Below, piece after piece: positions 17,874 through 28,416 of a DNA stretch of 64,000 bases. The DNA lies in NCBI RefSeq assembly GCF_006442965.1, contig NZ_VFWX01000012.1, positions 151,695 to 215,694 on the forward strand, in the 5' to 3' direction. Numbering within the stretch: the first letter of the stretch is position 1; each line of letters opens with the position of its first letter. The notes below the pieces were generated by a model. It was not told where the DNA came from. It saw only the letters and a program-made list of their open reading frames with translations, and ran no database searches. The DNA comes from Mesorhizobium sp. CU3 (GTDB taxonomy: Bacteria > Pseudomonadota > Alphaproteobacteria > Rhizobiales > Rhizobiaceae). The translations under genes were made by a program, and so were the position numbers.

Positions 17874-18785
17874 TCACCGTGCGATATCAGCCAAGTTTAC
17901 CTTGAAGATCCGGATCACCAACGACACGAATATTGTGCATACCAGCAGCAGGACGAAGGCGTAGGCTGATCCGGTGTTCCAATCCAACCCCTCAAAAAAC
18001 CATTGCATGATAACTTCGGTGAACCAGCGCGAACTTGGCGAAGCAAGCAGTTTGGGCACAAAGAGCGCTCCGGCGCACATCATGAAGACCATGACGCAGC
18101 CAGACGCGATGCCGGGTTTTGCATGGGGGATGATCACTCTGCGGTGAATTTGCCACCAGCGCGCGCCCATGTCCTCAGCAGCCTCGATCTGATTGGTGTC
18201 CAGGGTAGAAAGGGATCCGTAGACAGGGAACAGCATGAATAGGAAATAGGTATAGACCAGGCCGATGATGACGCCGTTGTAACCACTGATCCAGCGTATC
18301 GGGCCGGCACCGAACAGTCCCAGCAGCGCATTCAACGGGCCTTGATATGCCAAAATAATGTACCACGCGAAGCTGCGGAGCAGTTCGCTTATCCACAACG
18401 GGATGAGTAGGATGAGGAAAAGCGTCGCGACACTGCGTCGGTTGACCACCTTGGCAAGGATGTAGGCCAAGGGATACCCGAGCGCCAATGTGATCATGGT
18501 GACCAGGCAACTGAGGGCGACCGTCTGGAAGAAGACGTAGAGGTGGATCGGAATGGACAGGAACAGGAAGTCCTTAGTGGCGTTCGGATTCAGAAGGGTC
18601 AGGTAGTTCTGCAAAGTGTAGTGGTCGTTCGGACCGCCGACCTGGTCGGCCGGCAGGAACGGCCGGAATGACGCATCGACGAGGAAAAGATAGGGGAGGA
18701 CAATCAACGCCAGCACCCAGAAAGCCGTCAGCGTAACCATCAGGACAGTCGCGCCAAGGCCATATCTGCGCACCACCTCCTTCAT
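17874..18785 (-). CDS. ABC transporter I permease, PotB type
   Basis: 303-residue inner-membrane permease. The start at 18785 (MKEVVRRYGLG) overlaps the ATPase stop as ATGA, which argues against the longer frame reaching 18929. Hydrophobic segments and the EAA loop (IEAAEDMGARWWQIHRRVIIPHAKPG) are as expected for PotB. It is translationally coupled to the ATPase gene and pairs with the PotC-type permease downstream. Confidence 0.87.
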   Translation of the reverse strand: MKEVVRRYGLGATVLMVTLTAFWVLALIVLPYLFLVDASFRPFLPADQVGGPNDHYTLQNYLTLLNPNATKDFLFLSIPIHLYVFFQTVALSCLVTMITLALGYPLAYILAKVVNRRSVATLFLILLIPLWISELLRSFAWYIILAYQGPLNALLGLFGAGPIRWISGYNGVIIGLVYTYFLFMLFPVYGSLSTLDTNQIEAAEDMGARWWQIHRRVIIPHAKPGIASGCVMVFMMCAGALFVPKLLASPSSRWFTEVIMQWFFEGLDWNTGSAYAFVLLLVCTIFVSLVIRIFKVNLADIAR

Positions 18786-19942
18786 TGAGCGAACTCTAAG
18801 GCAAAGGACTGCCTCCCCCGCGTGTTCTCGCCCTGTTCGCTGTCTCGCACAGCCAATTCGTCCTGCAATACCGTAGCCTTGTCGGGGTCGAACTCGAGCC
18901 GCGCTTCTGCGTCTAGAGGCGGAACCCATACGGACGCGTCGTTTGGCACCTGCACCGTATATCGTCGACCGCGATTGTCACTGGCGTTCACACTGATGAA
19001 GTTTCCCTCGAAAGCGACGCTTGTAATCTTCACCGCGGCTGAGTTCGCGCCCCGTCGCGGGGTCGCGCCCAGTGGGCTGAGCGTCACACGCTCTGGTCGG
19101 ACATAGAGCTTCGCCTCGGAATACGCCTTGACGCCAGGTCCCACCCTGGCTCGCAGAACCTCTCCGCCATAGGCCAGAAACGTACCGACGCCAGCTTGAA
19201 CATCTTCAAGCTTCCCCTTGAATACATTGTTTTCGCCTACGAAGGATGCCACGAAGCCGTTGGCGGGGTTCTCGTAGATATTTTTTGGGGTGTCGACCTG
19301 CTGGAGTTTTCCTTGCGACATGACACCGATGCGATCTGACATCGCGAGCGCTTCGCCCTGATCGTGCGTAATATAAATGAAGGTAATGTTGGTGCGCTTC
19401 TGGATGGCTCGCAGCTCCGTGCGCATGTGTTGCCGCAGCTTCAAATCCAGGGCAGAGAGCGGCTCGTCGAGCAGCATCACTTTTGGCTCGACCGCAAGTG
19501 CCCTGGCGATCGCCACGCGCTGTTTCTGGCCGCCCGACAACTGGGCAATCGCCTTGTCGGCTGCACCCGGCAGGTCAACCAACCTCAAAAGCTCCTCGGC
19601 CTTTGCGCGCCGCGCGGCCTTGGGGGCACCGCGCACTTCCAGACCGAACGCAATGTTTTCCCACACCGACATCAGCGGAAAGAGGGCGAGGTTCTGAAAA
19701 ATTAGTGCTGTTGGTCTGCGATTCGGGCCAATCCCTGCCATGTCTTGTCCGCCGATGCTGACGACACCAGCGCTTGGTGCGATGAAACCGGACACGGTGC
19801 GCAAAATCGTTGTCTTGCCACAGCCGGACGGACCAAGAAACGAAAAGAATTCTCCGGATTTGATGGACACAGAGACGTTGTTCACGGCGCGGAAACTACC
19901 GAAATTCACCGAAACGTCTGAGAGTTCAACACCTTCGCTCAT
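18782..19942 (-). CDS. ABC transporter I ATPase, PotA type
   Basis: 386-residue ATPase. Walker A GPSGCGKTT is at residues 37-45, the signature LSGGQKQRVAIARAL at about 135, Walker B VMLLDEPLSALD follows, and a C-terminal TOBE domain includes KLYVRPERVTL. The ATG at 19942 (MSEGVEL) fits the family N-terminus; the frame extends to 20023 without support. It energises the PotB/PotC permeases of importer I, and its stop overlaps the PotB start. Confidence 0.9.
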   Translation of the reverse strand: MSEGVELSDVSVNFGSFRAVNNVSVSIKSGEFFSFLGPSGCGKTTILRTVSGFIAPSAGVVSIGGQDMAGIGPNRRPTALIFQNLALFPLMSVWENIAFGLEVRGAPKAARRAKAEELLRLVDLPGAADKAIAQLSGGQKQRVAIARALAVEPKVMLLDEPLSALDLKLRQHMRTELRAIQKRTNITFIYITHDQGEALAMSDRIGVMSQGKLQQVDTPKNIYENPANGFVASFVGENNVFKGKLEDVQAGVGTFLAYGGEVLRARVGPGVKAYSEAKLYVRPERVTLSPLGATPRRGANSAAVKITSVAFEGNFISVNASDNRGRRYTVQVPNDASVWVPPLDAEARLEFDPDKATVLQDELAVRDSEQGENTRGRQSFALEFAQ

Positions 19943-20123
19943 AGACCGCTTTCTAAAGATTGCAAAACGGGATGCCATAATTGCACGCTGCCGCCAACGG
20001 CACGCGTGCGGCGGAGGCATCAACTCTTAGCCTCGCCGCGTCTGGGTCTAAAGGTCAAATCATAAGGCTGCAGGCTCCGTCCCGAAAGGGCTGGCCGCGC
20101 CTGCAGCCAATGCGCAACCTTGC

Positions 20124-21242
20124 TCAGGCCGCGCGCCACTTGTCGCCGTATTCCGTGCTCAGCTTTACGAACCATGGTTCGCGTGGCGGCCACAGCCAGA
20201 GCTTCTTCAAGGCATCCTCTGGGTATGCAGCCTTGTAGAAATCGAGCACTTTCGGCGACATGAGCTCGATGCCGCCCTTGCCGATTGGGTTGCAGCTATA
20301 CATGGTGGCCCACCCGGCGGACCCCTCAGCCGACGAAACCCAGTTGATGAATTCGTTCGCCTGCTCCACGTTCTGGGCGCTCTTCATCAGGACGAAACCC
20401 TGGCTCCAACTGAACGCCCCTTCCTTAGGTGCCAGGAAACCAAACCCGTCCGGCGCGAGGTTGGCGCCGGTTGAGTCCCAGCACAGGCCGAGCGTGCAGC
20501 CATTCGTACGGAACGCGCCCTCGGCCTCGGAGTCCGAGGCCCAAAACTGGGCTACATTAGCTTTGCGTTCGATCGCCGCAGCCAGGACGATGTCCCAGAT
20601 CTGTCGCATCGTAGCTTCATCTTTGTAGCTGTCGAGGAACGGCCGTGGCAACTTGCCTTGCGCCTCAAGAAGGCGCCCCATGGCCGGCAGAGCCGACTGC
20701 GGGCGCAACGTCACCTTGCCTTCGAACTTCTTGTCGAAGAGGTCGGCGAGACTGGCCGTACCGTAGGCCATTGGCGCGTCCTTCTTGCTGAACACCAGCG
20801 CTTCTGTGCCCCAGCTCGAGGGCAAGTAATAACGCTTGCCCTCGACCTCACCCTGGTCTCCCGGCGAAGCGCCCGGCGCCCCGTCGACAAAATTGGACAT
20901 CTTGATCTTGTTCAAATCATAGGGCTGGAGCATGCCCTCGCTAACCCACACGCGCACATAGTGCATCGCAGGCTCAGCGATATCGATGCCGGTTTTGTCG
21001 AGCTTTGCCTGCGAAAGCATCGTCTCTGAATCAGGCTGTGCAGAAGTGATCTTGACCGTGATCCCGGTCGCCTTTTTGAACTTTTCGAGCAACGGCGCGT
21101 AGTCGTACCCTGCCCATGCCATGTAGTTTAGACTGCCCGATGACGACAGGGCATCCTTGACAATGGCCGGTGCAGCGAGCGCTGCCAAGCCAGCTGTAGT
21201 CGCCCCCTTCAGCAGGGTTCTGCGGCTGATTCTGCTTATCAT
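20124..21242 (-). CDS. ABC transporter I substrate-binding protein, PotD-like
   Basis: 372-residue periplasmic binding protein. The chosen ATG at 21242 has GGGGAG seven bases upstream and begins MISRISRRTLLKG, a Tat-type signal. The mature protein (SLNYMAWAGYDYAPLLEKF) matches the polyamine-binding PotD/PotF group, with the late WPPREPWFVKLS segment. First gene of operon I; a gap of about 180 bases separates it from the ATPase. The Trp/Tyr-rich N-terminus suggests a cationic or amine-type ligand, which is an inference from the family. Confidence 0.87.
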   Translation of the reverse strand: MISRISRRTLLKGATTAGLAALAAPAIVKDALSSSGSLNYMAWAGYDYAPLLEKFKKATGITVKITSAQPDSETMLSQAKLDKTGIDIAEPAMHYVRVWVSEGMLQPYDLNKIKMSNFVDGAPGASPGDQGEVEGKRYYLPSSWGTEALVFSKKDAPMAYGTASLADLFDKKFEGKVTLRPQSALPAMGRLLEAQGKLPRPFLDSYKDEATMRQIWDIVLAAAIERKANVAQFWASDSEAEGAFRTNGCTLGLCWDSTGANLAPDGFGFLAPKEGAFSWSQGFVLMKSAQNVEQANEFINWVSSAEGSAGWATMYSCNPIGKGGIELMSPKVLDFYKAAYPEDALKKLWLWPPREPWFVKLSTEYGDKWRAA

Positions 21243-21843
21243 CTTAGTTCTCCCCATTTGCCTTCAGTGGATCTTGTTTTTGATTTTTCCGCTTCCCCGG
21301 CGACGGCAAAAAGCCGGGCCGAAGATGGCTGTCACAGAGGCTTAGCCCAGTTCGAATTGGTTGTAAATCGGATTTTAATCGAAAACTGGTTCGCGACGTG
21401 ACCGAGATCGTGATAAGGGATATGGCCCGCCATTAGGTCGCGTTTCGAACCTATTTGTCCTGCATTTCGACCTTCCGAAACGCCGAGGCAATCGGTGTGA
21501 AACGCCTTAGAATACAAGACGCCAGAGCAAAGATTGGAATTTCCGGTATGTCTAGAACTTGGTCGCGCGGTAGTTTGCGATCTTGTGAGAAGTCGATGTC
21601 AAATCGTCAGCAGCTCGGCGCAATTCCTACTCGCGCCGAACATTTCGATGGGCTAGATTCTCGATTAAGATTGTAAAACACGTGTGTGATGTGGTCTCGC
21701 CGGCCAGAACGACGCTGATACGTTCTGGATATCCAGGCAGCGATTTTGTTTAGCGGATCCTATCAAGAGAAAACCCGATTGCAGAGAGTGATATCGGTCT
21801 CGCGAGGTCCAAATCTCAGACAGCCGATGGAACGGAGATTTTG
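21243..21843. promoter_or_regulatory. Divergent region between ABC operon I and TetR2
   Basis: About 600 bases without a gene. It holds a perfect half-site of the TetR-type palindrome (AACCCGAT, 21772-21779) followed 13 bases later by ATCGGT, an inverted pair with wider spacing than the full sites. A 5-bp inverted repeat (TAGGT...ACCTA, 21434-21453) and a weak palindrome-like stretch near 21367-21386 are also present. Control of importer I by the local TetR pair is possible but not shown. Confidence 0.35.
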
Positions 21844-22587
21844 ATGAGACATTCAAATGAGGATCGGGTTTTCGACACGGCGAAGAGCGCTGTCGTTAGA
21901 CCTAAATCGTCCCAGCGCAAAAGCAGGTCCGACGATGTCGAGCATATCGCGCGTCGACCTATACAGAATAGGAGCCAGGCGAGGTTTTCGAAGATCCTCA
22001 CGACGGCTGAAAAGCTGCTCGAGACTGCCAACATCGAGGACATCAGTTCCTACGATATCGCGCGAGCGGCAAACATACCGCCGGCTTCCATAAGCTACCT
22101 GTTCCCCACCATGGCGGCGCTGCGTATCGAATTGACAAGGAAGTGCGCACACATTGCCACAGAGATTACGGTTCGGGCGCATCGCGCTCAGGCACAATCG
22201 AAGAATCCGAGCTGGCAAGTCTGGATGTACAAGATGGGCGAATATGCCCGCGATCAATACAACTCGAACCGACCGGCCTGCGAGGTGCTTCTCGGTCCGC
22301 AACTCCATCGCCAAGCGACATGTGCGACATTCCAAGAGACGCGCGCAGCAGCACGTGAGTTGGTTTCAGCGTTGAGGTCTTTTTTTGTCATACCCGACAT
22401 ACCCGATATGGAGGAGACTTTTTCACGGGCGATGGACCTCGTCGAGGGGGTGTGGGCGCGCGCATATCTGCTCTACGGCAGGATTGACGACGAATCCTTC
22501 GAACACTCCATGCGAATGCAGATCTCCTATCTACGGACGATTCTCCCTGATGTGCTCGCGGTCAAGCGTGGGAAAAGGGGGGCATGA
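21844..22587 (+). CDS. TetR family regulator 2
   Basis: 247-residue regulator, paralog of TetR1. After a basic N-terminal extension (RKSRSDDVEHIARRP) the helix-turn-helix reads ANIEDISSYDIARAANIPPASISY and LFPTMAALRIEL, nearly identical to TetR1 around the recognition helix. The ligand domain keeps the SMRMQISYLRTILPDVL ending also seen in TetR1 (SMRMQTAYLRMFLPEVL). The ATG at 21844 is preceded by GGAG; a TTG lies one codon earlier. Divergent from importer I and directly upstream of cupin1, with site B between. Confidence 0.88.
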   Translation: MRHSNEDRVFDTAKSAVVRPKSSQRKSRSDDVEHIARRPIQNRSQARFSKILTTAEKLLETANIEDISSYDIARAANIPPASISYLFPTMAALRIELTRKCAHIATEITVRAHRAQAQSKNPSWQVWMYKMGEYARDQYNSNRPACEVLLGPQLHRQATCATFQETRAAARELVSALRSFFVIPDIPDMEETFSRAMDLVEGVWARAYLLYGRIDDESFEHSMRMQISYLRTILPDVLAVKRGKRGA

Positions 22588-22708
22588 TTCAAAACGGGAA
22601 CTCGAACCATTCCTAAAAGCGGTCACCTGCGATTGGCTGCCTTCCCACGCATTTGGCAGCGAGAGTGAGCTGGACAATTTTACGCCCCACCGTTGACGCG
22701 ATATGAAT

Positions 22709-22728
22709 AACCCGATTAATATCAGGTT
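22709..22728. promoter_or_regulatory. TetR-type palindrome, site B (cupin1), best match
   Basis: AACCCGATTAATATCAGGTT, with 8-base arms symmetric except one position. TTGACG at 22693-22698 and TAATAT at 22717-22722 (spacing 18) make a plausible promoter whose -10 lies inside the palindrome, a repressor geometry. The 374-base gap from TetR2 to cupin1 contains no gene. Confidence 0.65.
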
Positions 22729-22961
22729 AGTGCCATCGGCATCATAGAGCACAGAGAGATTTTACCCGCGCAAATTGACTCTGCGTAGATTGTGATGGCG
22801 CTGGCGCCGGCCTGGGTTTTGTGCTGCACACCGCAACTCAGGCAGGCGGGGGCGATAAGGCCGACTTGGGAAAGGCGCATGGGCCTTACGTGTGGGCGCC
22901 GTCACAGGCAGGGCGCCCGCAGTCCGGTCCTGGTCGGTGGCGTTAGTAGGGACGGATTGTT

Positions 22962-23507
22962 ATGGGCGTAACTGTCGAGACCTATTTTTTCAACGGGAAC
23001 GGACGGGTGCCGAATTCGCGTCTGCCCTTACTCGTTTATAGAAATGTTATCGTCTGGTCAGCGGTTCAAATGGAAGATCGTCAACGATCGAATTACTGGA
23101 ACCCGACGTGGCACAGTCCGATCGGCTTCTATCCGCAGCATCATTTCCACAGCCAGGCACACGAACTCATCGCAATCATCCGGGGCGAGGCGTGTGGGCT
23201 GTTTGGGGGCCATGACGGCAGAGAGGTCTTGCTCCGCAAGGGAGATGTCGTTGCTATTCCCTCTGGCGTCGGACATTTCGGCGTTTCGATCACCGACGAT
23301 CTGCTCGTGACCGGATCGTTTCCTGCCGGATTCGGAGTGCTCGATTTCCGTCTGGGTCATCCAGACGAGTATTATGAACTTGCGGAGACGTCGCGTCTGG
23401 TGCCGATCCCGGCCTTTGATCCCTTCTTCGGTCCCGGCGGTCCCCTTCCGGCACTATGGAATGACGCAGACAGAGGCAAGCCCGTACCGGCCAAGCATAC
23501 GGTCTAA
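22962..23507 (+). CDS. YjlB-like cupin protein 1
   Basis: 181-residue single cupin. Metal-ligand motif 1 is HHFHSQAHELIAIIRGEACGLFGG and motif 2 is GDVVAIPSGVGHFGVSITDD. The whole length, including the opening PNSRLPLLVYRN and the closing PFFGPGGPLPALW, resembles the Bacillus YjlB group, whose reaction is not known to me. The paralog at 40204-40713 is followed by the same type of small gene. It could be a metal-dependent isomerase, dioxygenase or sugar-like ligand binder. Confidence 0.82.
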   Translation: MGVTVETYFFNGNGRVPNSRLPLLVYRNVIVWSAVQMEDRQRSNYWNPTWHSPIGFYPQHHFHSQAHELIAIIRGEACGLFGGHDGREVLLRKGDVVAIPSGVGHFGVSITDDLLVTGSFPAGFGVLDFRLGHPDEYYELAETSRLVPIPAFDPFFGPGGPLPALWNDADRGKPVPAKHTV

Positions 23508-23548
23508 GGCCCAAGGCGTTGCTGCCTGAACAGAGGAAGGAGACGACA

Positions 23549-23842
23549 ATGCACAAGAGTCCGCCGGAGATCGGAGAGTACAATTCCCTAAAGGAGCAGT
23601 CCGGCTACGCCCGTCCGGTCGAAGATTTCGGAAAATCGGAGCTCAGCGAGGATCATCTGGGCAATCTTGAACGCATGCTTGGCATGCTCATCCAACGCCG
23701 GCGCTATCTCGCGCAGGAGGCGATCGCCTACCAGATGACATTCATGGGCAGGTCGTATGACATCGCCAAGATCCAGCCGATCATCGAGGCTATGCAAGCG
23801 GCGATCGCGCATGAGAAGGATCTGGGCGCGAGAAACAGTTAA
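23549..23842 (+). CDS. Small helical protein 1, cupin-associated
   Basis: 97 residues from the ATG at 23549, which has AGGAAGGAG upstream. No known domain is recognised. The second half reads as two amphipathic helices: LERMLGMLIQRRRYLAQEAI, then GRSYDIAKIQPIIEAMQAAI. The same pattern (RRR-LA...GR--DI--Q---A---AI--E) occurs in the gene after cupin2 at 40751-41038. Two independent copies make it a real gene and suggest that it partners the cupin or an enzyme nearby. Only 41 bases separate it from cupin1. Confidence 0.75.
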   Translation: MHKSPPEIGEYNSLKEQSGYARPVEDFGKSELSEDHLGNLERMLGMLIQRRRYLAQEAIAYQMTFMGRSYDIAKIQPIIEAMQAAIAHEKDLGARNS

Positions 23843-23906
23843 GGCAAGTCACGATATCCGAGCGGCACACATGAAGCACGCCGGACCGTTACGCTGCGCA
23901 CACTCC

Positions 23907-24758
23907 TCATCGGCCGACCTTAGGCCGCTTGCCCTTGTTGGTCGAGACGGAGTCGATAGGCGTGCCCGAGAGGATTTCCTCGACACCAATTCTCATCTTA
24001 ACAAGCGCCGGTCCGATTATCTCGGCAATCGTTTGCTCGTCGATAACCTCGGCGGTCCCGCCGCAAGAGAACGCAAGAGGCGGAGACCCATCGATGGGGG
24101 TAAACGGAACACCGACGGCTTTGATGTAGCTGTGCCAAGTGCCCAAGGCTGTGACGTAGCCCACACGGGCATACTGGTCCAGGGCTTGTTCGAGTAACTT
24201 CGAAAAGGTTGCTCTTTCGCTCCTCGCGCGAGGCAGGAACCGGTGTTTCAGCAGCTTTCGTTGCTCTTCAGGGAGGCCGACCAAATAGGCCAGGCCCATA
24301 CCGCTGTTCCACAGAGGGACCCTTGACCCGACATTGAGTCTCAGCGTCAGCAAGCTTTCAGATCTGCAGTTGGAGATATAGACCATTTCGTCATAGTCGC
24401 GGGTTCCAAGCGCGACCGCTGCGCCGGTTTTGTCAGCCAGTGCCTGCATGAGCGGGCGCGAAACGTGGACGATGGCGTTTGAACTCAAAGCGGTGTAGCC
24501 AAGCGAGATTGTCGCCGCACCGAGGCTGTAGCGTCCAAGGGTTTCATCGTACACGAGATAGCCTAGGCCCGCGAGTGTGTAGGTTAGTCGCGACACAGTC
24601 GCTTTCGGCAGCCCCGTGCGGGCCATAAGTTCTAAGTTTCCAAGCGACGCGTCGCCCGGGCGGAAGCTTCGCAATACTTGCAGCCCACGCACCAGTGACG
24701 TTGAGAAGCCCTCGCTCTCGCCAGCGTCGTCAATAGGGTTACTCAGTCGCTTTCGCAA
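23907..24758 (-). CDS. IclR family regulator 1
   Basis: 283-residue regulator. N-terminal winged helix-turn-helix (TSLVRGLQVLRSF to GLPKATVSRLTYTLAGLGYL, about residues 19-70) and a C-terminal IclR effector domain. The TTG start at 24758 has GAGGAAA upstream and gives MRKRLSN; the paralog at 28417 has the same TTG start and a similar N-terminus. The recognition helix is identical in both. It converges on small protein 1. Probable controller of the TTGGAATT-type boxes found from 30.8 to 57.4 kb (inference). Confidence 0.9.
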   Translation of the reverse strand: MRKRLSNPIDDAGESEGFSTSLVRGLQVLRSFRPGDASLGNLELMARTGLPKATVSRLTYTLAGLGYLVYDETLGRYSLGAATISLGYTALSSNAIVHVSRPLMQALADKTGAAVALGTRDYDEMVYISNCRSESLLTLRLNVGSRVPLWNSGMGLAYLVGLPEEQRKLLKHRFLPRARSERATFSKLLEQALDQYARVGYVTALGTWHSYIKAVGVPFTPIDGSPPLAFSCGGTAEVIDEQTIAEIIGPALVKMRIGVEEILSGTPIDSVSTNKGKRPKVGR

Positions 24759-25105
24759 ATTGGTTTCCTCGATCCTACGTCGGCATGCTGTACCCTAGTA
24801 ACAGCACCTACGTGAAGGCTTTCCTTTCCAAGTGCGGTTAGGTTCACCAAACACTTCCCGATGCTCTTCCCTCTCTGTGAAGGTCATAAACGAGCGGTTT
24901 TTCAAAGCCGGTGCGGAAACTTCCGAATAGCAGACGACGTCCCCATCTGACCAAGTCGGTACGGCAAACTCGCCAGACGACACATGGTGATACAGACGTG
25001 TCATTTTGGGCGACGAACTACAAAAGATCGTGTTCGAGCTTCTATGTCGCTACGACCTCTGTGAAGATCGGGCTGCACTAACGCTGGCCCGATGAGTCTT
25101 GACAA
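24759..25105. other. Divergent region upstream of IclR1 and the DAO-type oxidase
   Basis: About 350 bases with no recognised gene; open frames here antisense or out of phase show no domain. TTGACA at 25099-25104 is a -35-like element directly before palindrome C. Confidence 0.35.
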
Positions 25106-25125
25106 AATCCGATTAATGTCAGATT
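25106..25125. promoter_or_regulatory. TetR-type palindrome, site C (DAO oxidase)
   Basis: AATCCGATTAATGTCAGATT, 17 of 20 bases identical to site B. It begins one base after a consensus -35 hexamer (TTGACA, 25099-25104), so bound protein would cover the spacer. Its position also argues that translation starts at 25188, not at the upstream in-frame ATG at 25092. Confidence 0.65.
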
Positions 25126-25187
25126 TCCTGAGAGGTGGCGCCAACCAGTCGCATGGCCGGTCGGTGTCCGCGAAAGGAAAACACCGC

Positions 25188-26612
25188 ATGGAAGTAGTGA
25201 TACCGAACACTTCGGCGGAAAAGCTGTCTGGCGGGTCCATTCTCAACCGTTCCCGCTCACATTGGTGGAACACCTCCGACTCCTATCAACCTTCTGCCCC
25301 CCTTGTCGGCCAAGCCGATGTCGACGTCTGCATCGTTGGAGGCGGTATCAACGGCCTATCGACGGCGTATCATCTGAAGAAGCTCGAACCCTCTTTGGAA
25401 GTCGCATTGCTCGAGGCCGAGGTCGTCGGCTTTGGTGCGAGCGGCCGAAACGCCGGGCAGATCATCATGAAGTTTGGAGGCACATCACCCGAGCGCCTTG
25501 TCGGGAGCTATGGGGCCGAAAGGGCGCGTGAGGCGTGGAACTACATCCACCGTGGCATAGCCCTGATCCAAGACCTTCGTCTGGATGAAGACATCGACTG
25601 TGACTATGCAAATACGGGAACGATGAACGTCTGCCTGCGCATCGAGGGTGACGGGCACGTGGACGAGGCCATGCGGCTGATGGAGCGGATGGGGCAGTCG
25701 CAATATGTTGCTTACGTTGAAAGCGAGCGGGTCGAGCAGGAACTCGGTAGCAACCAGTTTGGCGCCGCTTACCATGAGTCGCGGGGAGGCCAGTTCAACC
25801 CGCTTAAGCTGGTGCGTGGCCTCAAACGCGCTGCCGAGCGCCGAGGCGCCAGAGTCTACGAGAATTCGCCGGTGGCATCGATCGACACCACGGAAAATTT
25901 GATGACGCTACATACGGGACTCGGCGTAATCCGCTGCAAGAAACTGGTTCTGGCGACAAACGCCTTCACTCATTTGCTACCCGGCGCTAGGCGGCTCGGC
26001 CTTGCCCGCGAGCAGACGCCTCTGATGGTCAAGGGGGTCATCACGCAACCCCTCTCACCACAGCAATGGGAAAGGGTCGGGTGGCCCCGACGAGCGGGCA
26101 TTAACATCCATTCGGACCTGTTCTACTCGTTCGCGCCGACGGCGGATGGTCGAATCCTTTATGTCGGGGGCTACTACACCTCTGCACCGTGGGACCGGAA
26201 TCTCGCCCCAGAGATCGACACTCGCCTCAAGCGGGTTGGCCCCGACCACCTGGCGGCCTTCTTTCCCGCGCTGTACGGCGTCGGCGTCGCGCAGACGTGG
26301 GGAGGGCCTATCTCGATCACACCCGACTGGATTCCTCATGTCGGCGAAGCCAGGGACCCGCGCATCCTCTACGCTTGCGGCTGCTGGGGCAACGGCATGC
26401 CCTGCGGGATGCAGAACGGTCGTACGCTCGCCGAGCTCGCCTTGGGAAAGCATACGGAGAACGCTGACGCTTGGTTCGTGACCCGCAAGAAGCGGAAATG
26501 GCCGAGCCGTATTCTCGCCGCGTTCCTGGCCAAAGGCGTCATTCGCAAACGTCACGTCGCCAATCGCAGAATCGGTGGGCGGATGACCCCGCCGCTCCGT
26601 TTTCCGCGCTAG
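25188..26612 (+). CDS. FAD-dependent oxidoreductase, DAO family (PuuB-like)
   Basis: 474-residue amine or amino-acid oxidase/dehydrogenase from the ATG at 25188, preceded by AAAGGAAA. The Rossmann motif VDVCIVGGGINGLSTAYHLKK is near residue 45, then GASGRNAGQI binds FAD. The C-terminal part (GCWGNGMPCGMQNGRTLAELALG) follows the DAO pattern seen in gamma-glutamylputrescine oxidase and similar enzymes. Such enzymes oxidise C-N bonds, which suits neighbouring polyamine-type importers. Site C upstream places it in the TetR-type set. Confidence 0.87.
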   Translation: MEVVIPNTSAEKLSGGSILNRSRSHWWNTSDSYQPSAPLVGQADVDVCIVGGGINGLSTAYHLKKLEPSLEVALLEAEVVGFGASGRNAGQIIMKFGGTSPERLVGSYGAERAREAWNYIHRGIALIQDLRLDEDIDCDYANTGTMNVCLRIEGDGHVDEAMRLMERMGQSQYVAYVESERVEQELGSNQFGAAYHESRGGQFNPLKLVRGLKRAAERRGARVYENSPVASIDTTENLMTLHTGLGVIRCKKLVLATNAFTHLLPGARRLGLAREQTPLMVKGVITQPLSPQQWERVGWPRRAGINIHSDLFYSFAPTADGRILYVGGYYTSAPWDRNLAPEIDTRLKRVGPDHLAAFFPALYGVGVAQTWGGPISITPDWIPHVGEARDPRILYACGCWGNGMPCGMQNGRTLAELALGKHTENADAWFVTRKKRKWPSRILAAFLAKGVIRKRHVANRRIGGRMTPPLRFPR

Positions 26613-26776
26613 ACTTTTTACGTGTCAATGATTCGCCAAACGTGTGGACTGAGGTTCAGCTTTGCTGAGGTCGTTGAAGACACGCTGGAGCCGACGGACT
26701 CGAACTCAGGACATCACACGCCTTTGCAACAAGGCCGTGCATGCTTGGGGAAACCGCCAAAGGGAAAGCTGCTCAG

Positions 26777-27982
<1,206 letters not shown>

Positions 27983-28416
27983 CCGCTTCGCACCATTCAT
28001 GGGAGATGGAATGGACGGTCGCAGCGGCTGGGACAATGATCGAATTTTGGCGGCCTACGAAATCGATATGCGGATCCCACGCTACGCGTTAGCGAAACCG
28101 AAGCTGCTGCGCGCATGGCCGGCATCTTGCAGCCAAGCGCGTCATGTTGTCGATGCTGCAGCCCTGGGGGCAACCACGAACAGACGGCTGAAAGACGTAT
28201 CAGGTGCCGTCGATGTGGTATCCAGCTGATTGGTGTCAACCGGCGTTCAAAATTTTGCACGCCGAAACACACCTATGTCCTCACATTTTCGATCCGGAAA
28301 ATGATATTGGAGCGAATATTTCAGTTAAGAGGAGAGGGTTGGCTCGCCAAGCAATGCTAGGCGCTATATATCGACACGCCGGTGGTCGAATCCGGTTTGG
28401 AGGAAATGGAGGCCAA
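27983..28416. promoter_or_regulatory. Region upstream of IclR2 with inverted repeat
   Basis: About 430 bases with no recognised gene. A perfect 7-6-7 inverted repeat CATTTTC-GATCCG-GAAAATG lies at 28284-28303. Its right half (ATCCGGAAAATG) resembles the right half of the IclR-type boxes (GTTCCGAAAATG at 30822-30833), so it could be an autoregulatory site for IclR2. Confidence 0.4.

Noticed and set aside
21434..21453. TAGGT-N10-ACCTA inverted repeat before importer I
   Set aside because: Five-base arms are expected by chance in a 600-base gap and no second copy was found.
26685..26725. tRNA-like T-arm (minus strand GAGTTCGAGTCC near 26700)
   Set aside because: The T-stem does not pair and there is no D-arm or acceptor stem; only a chance resemblance.
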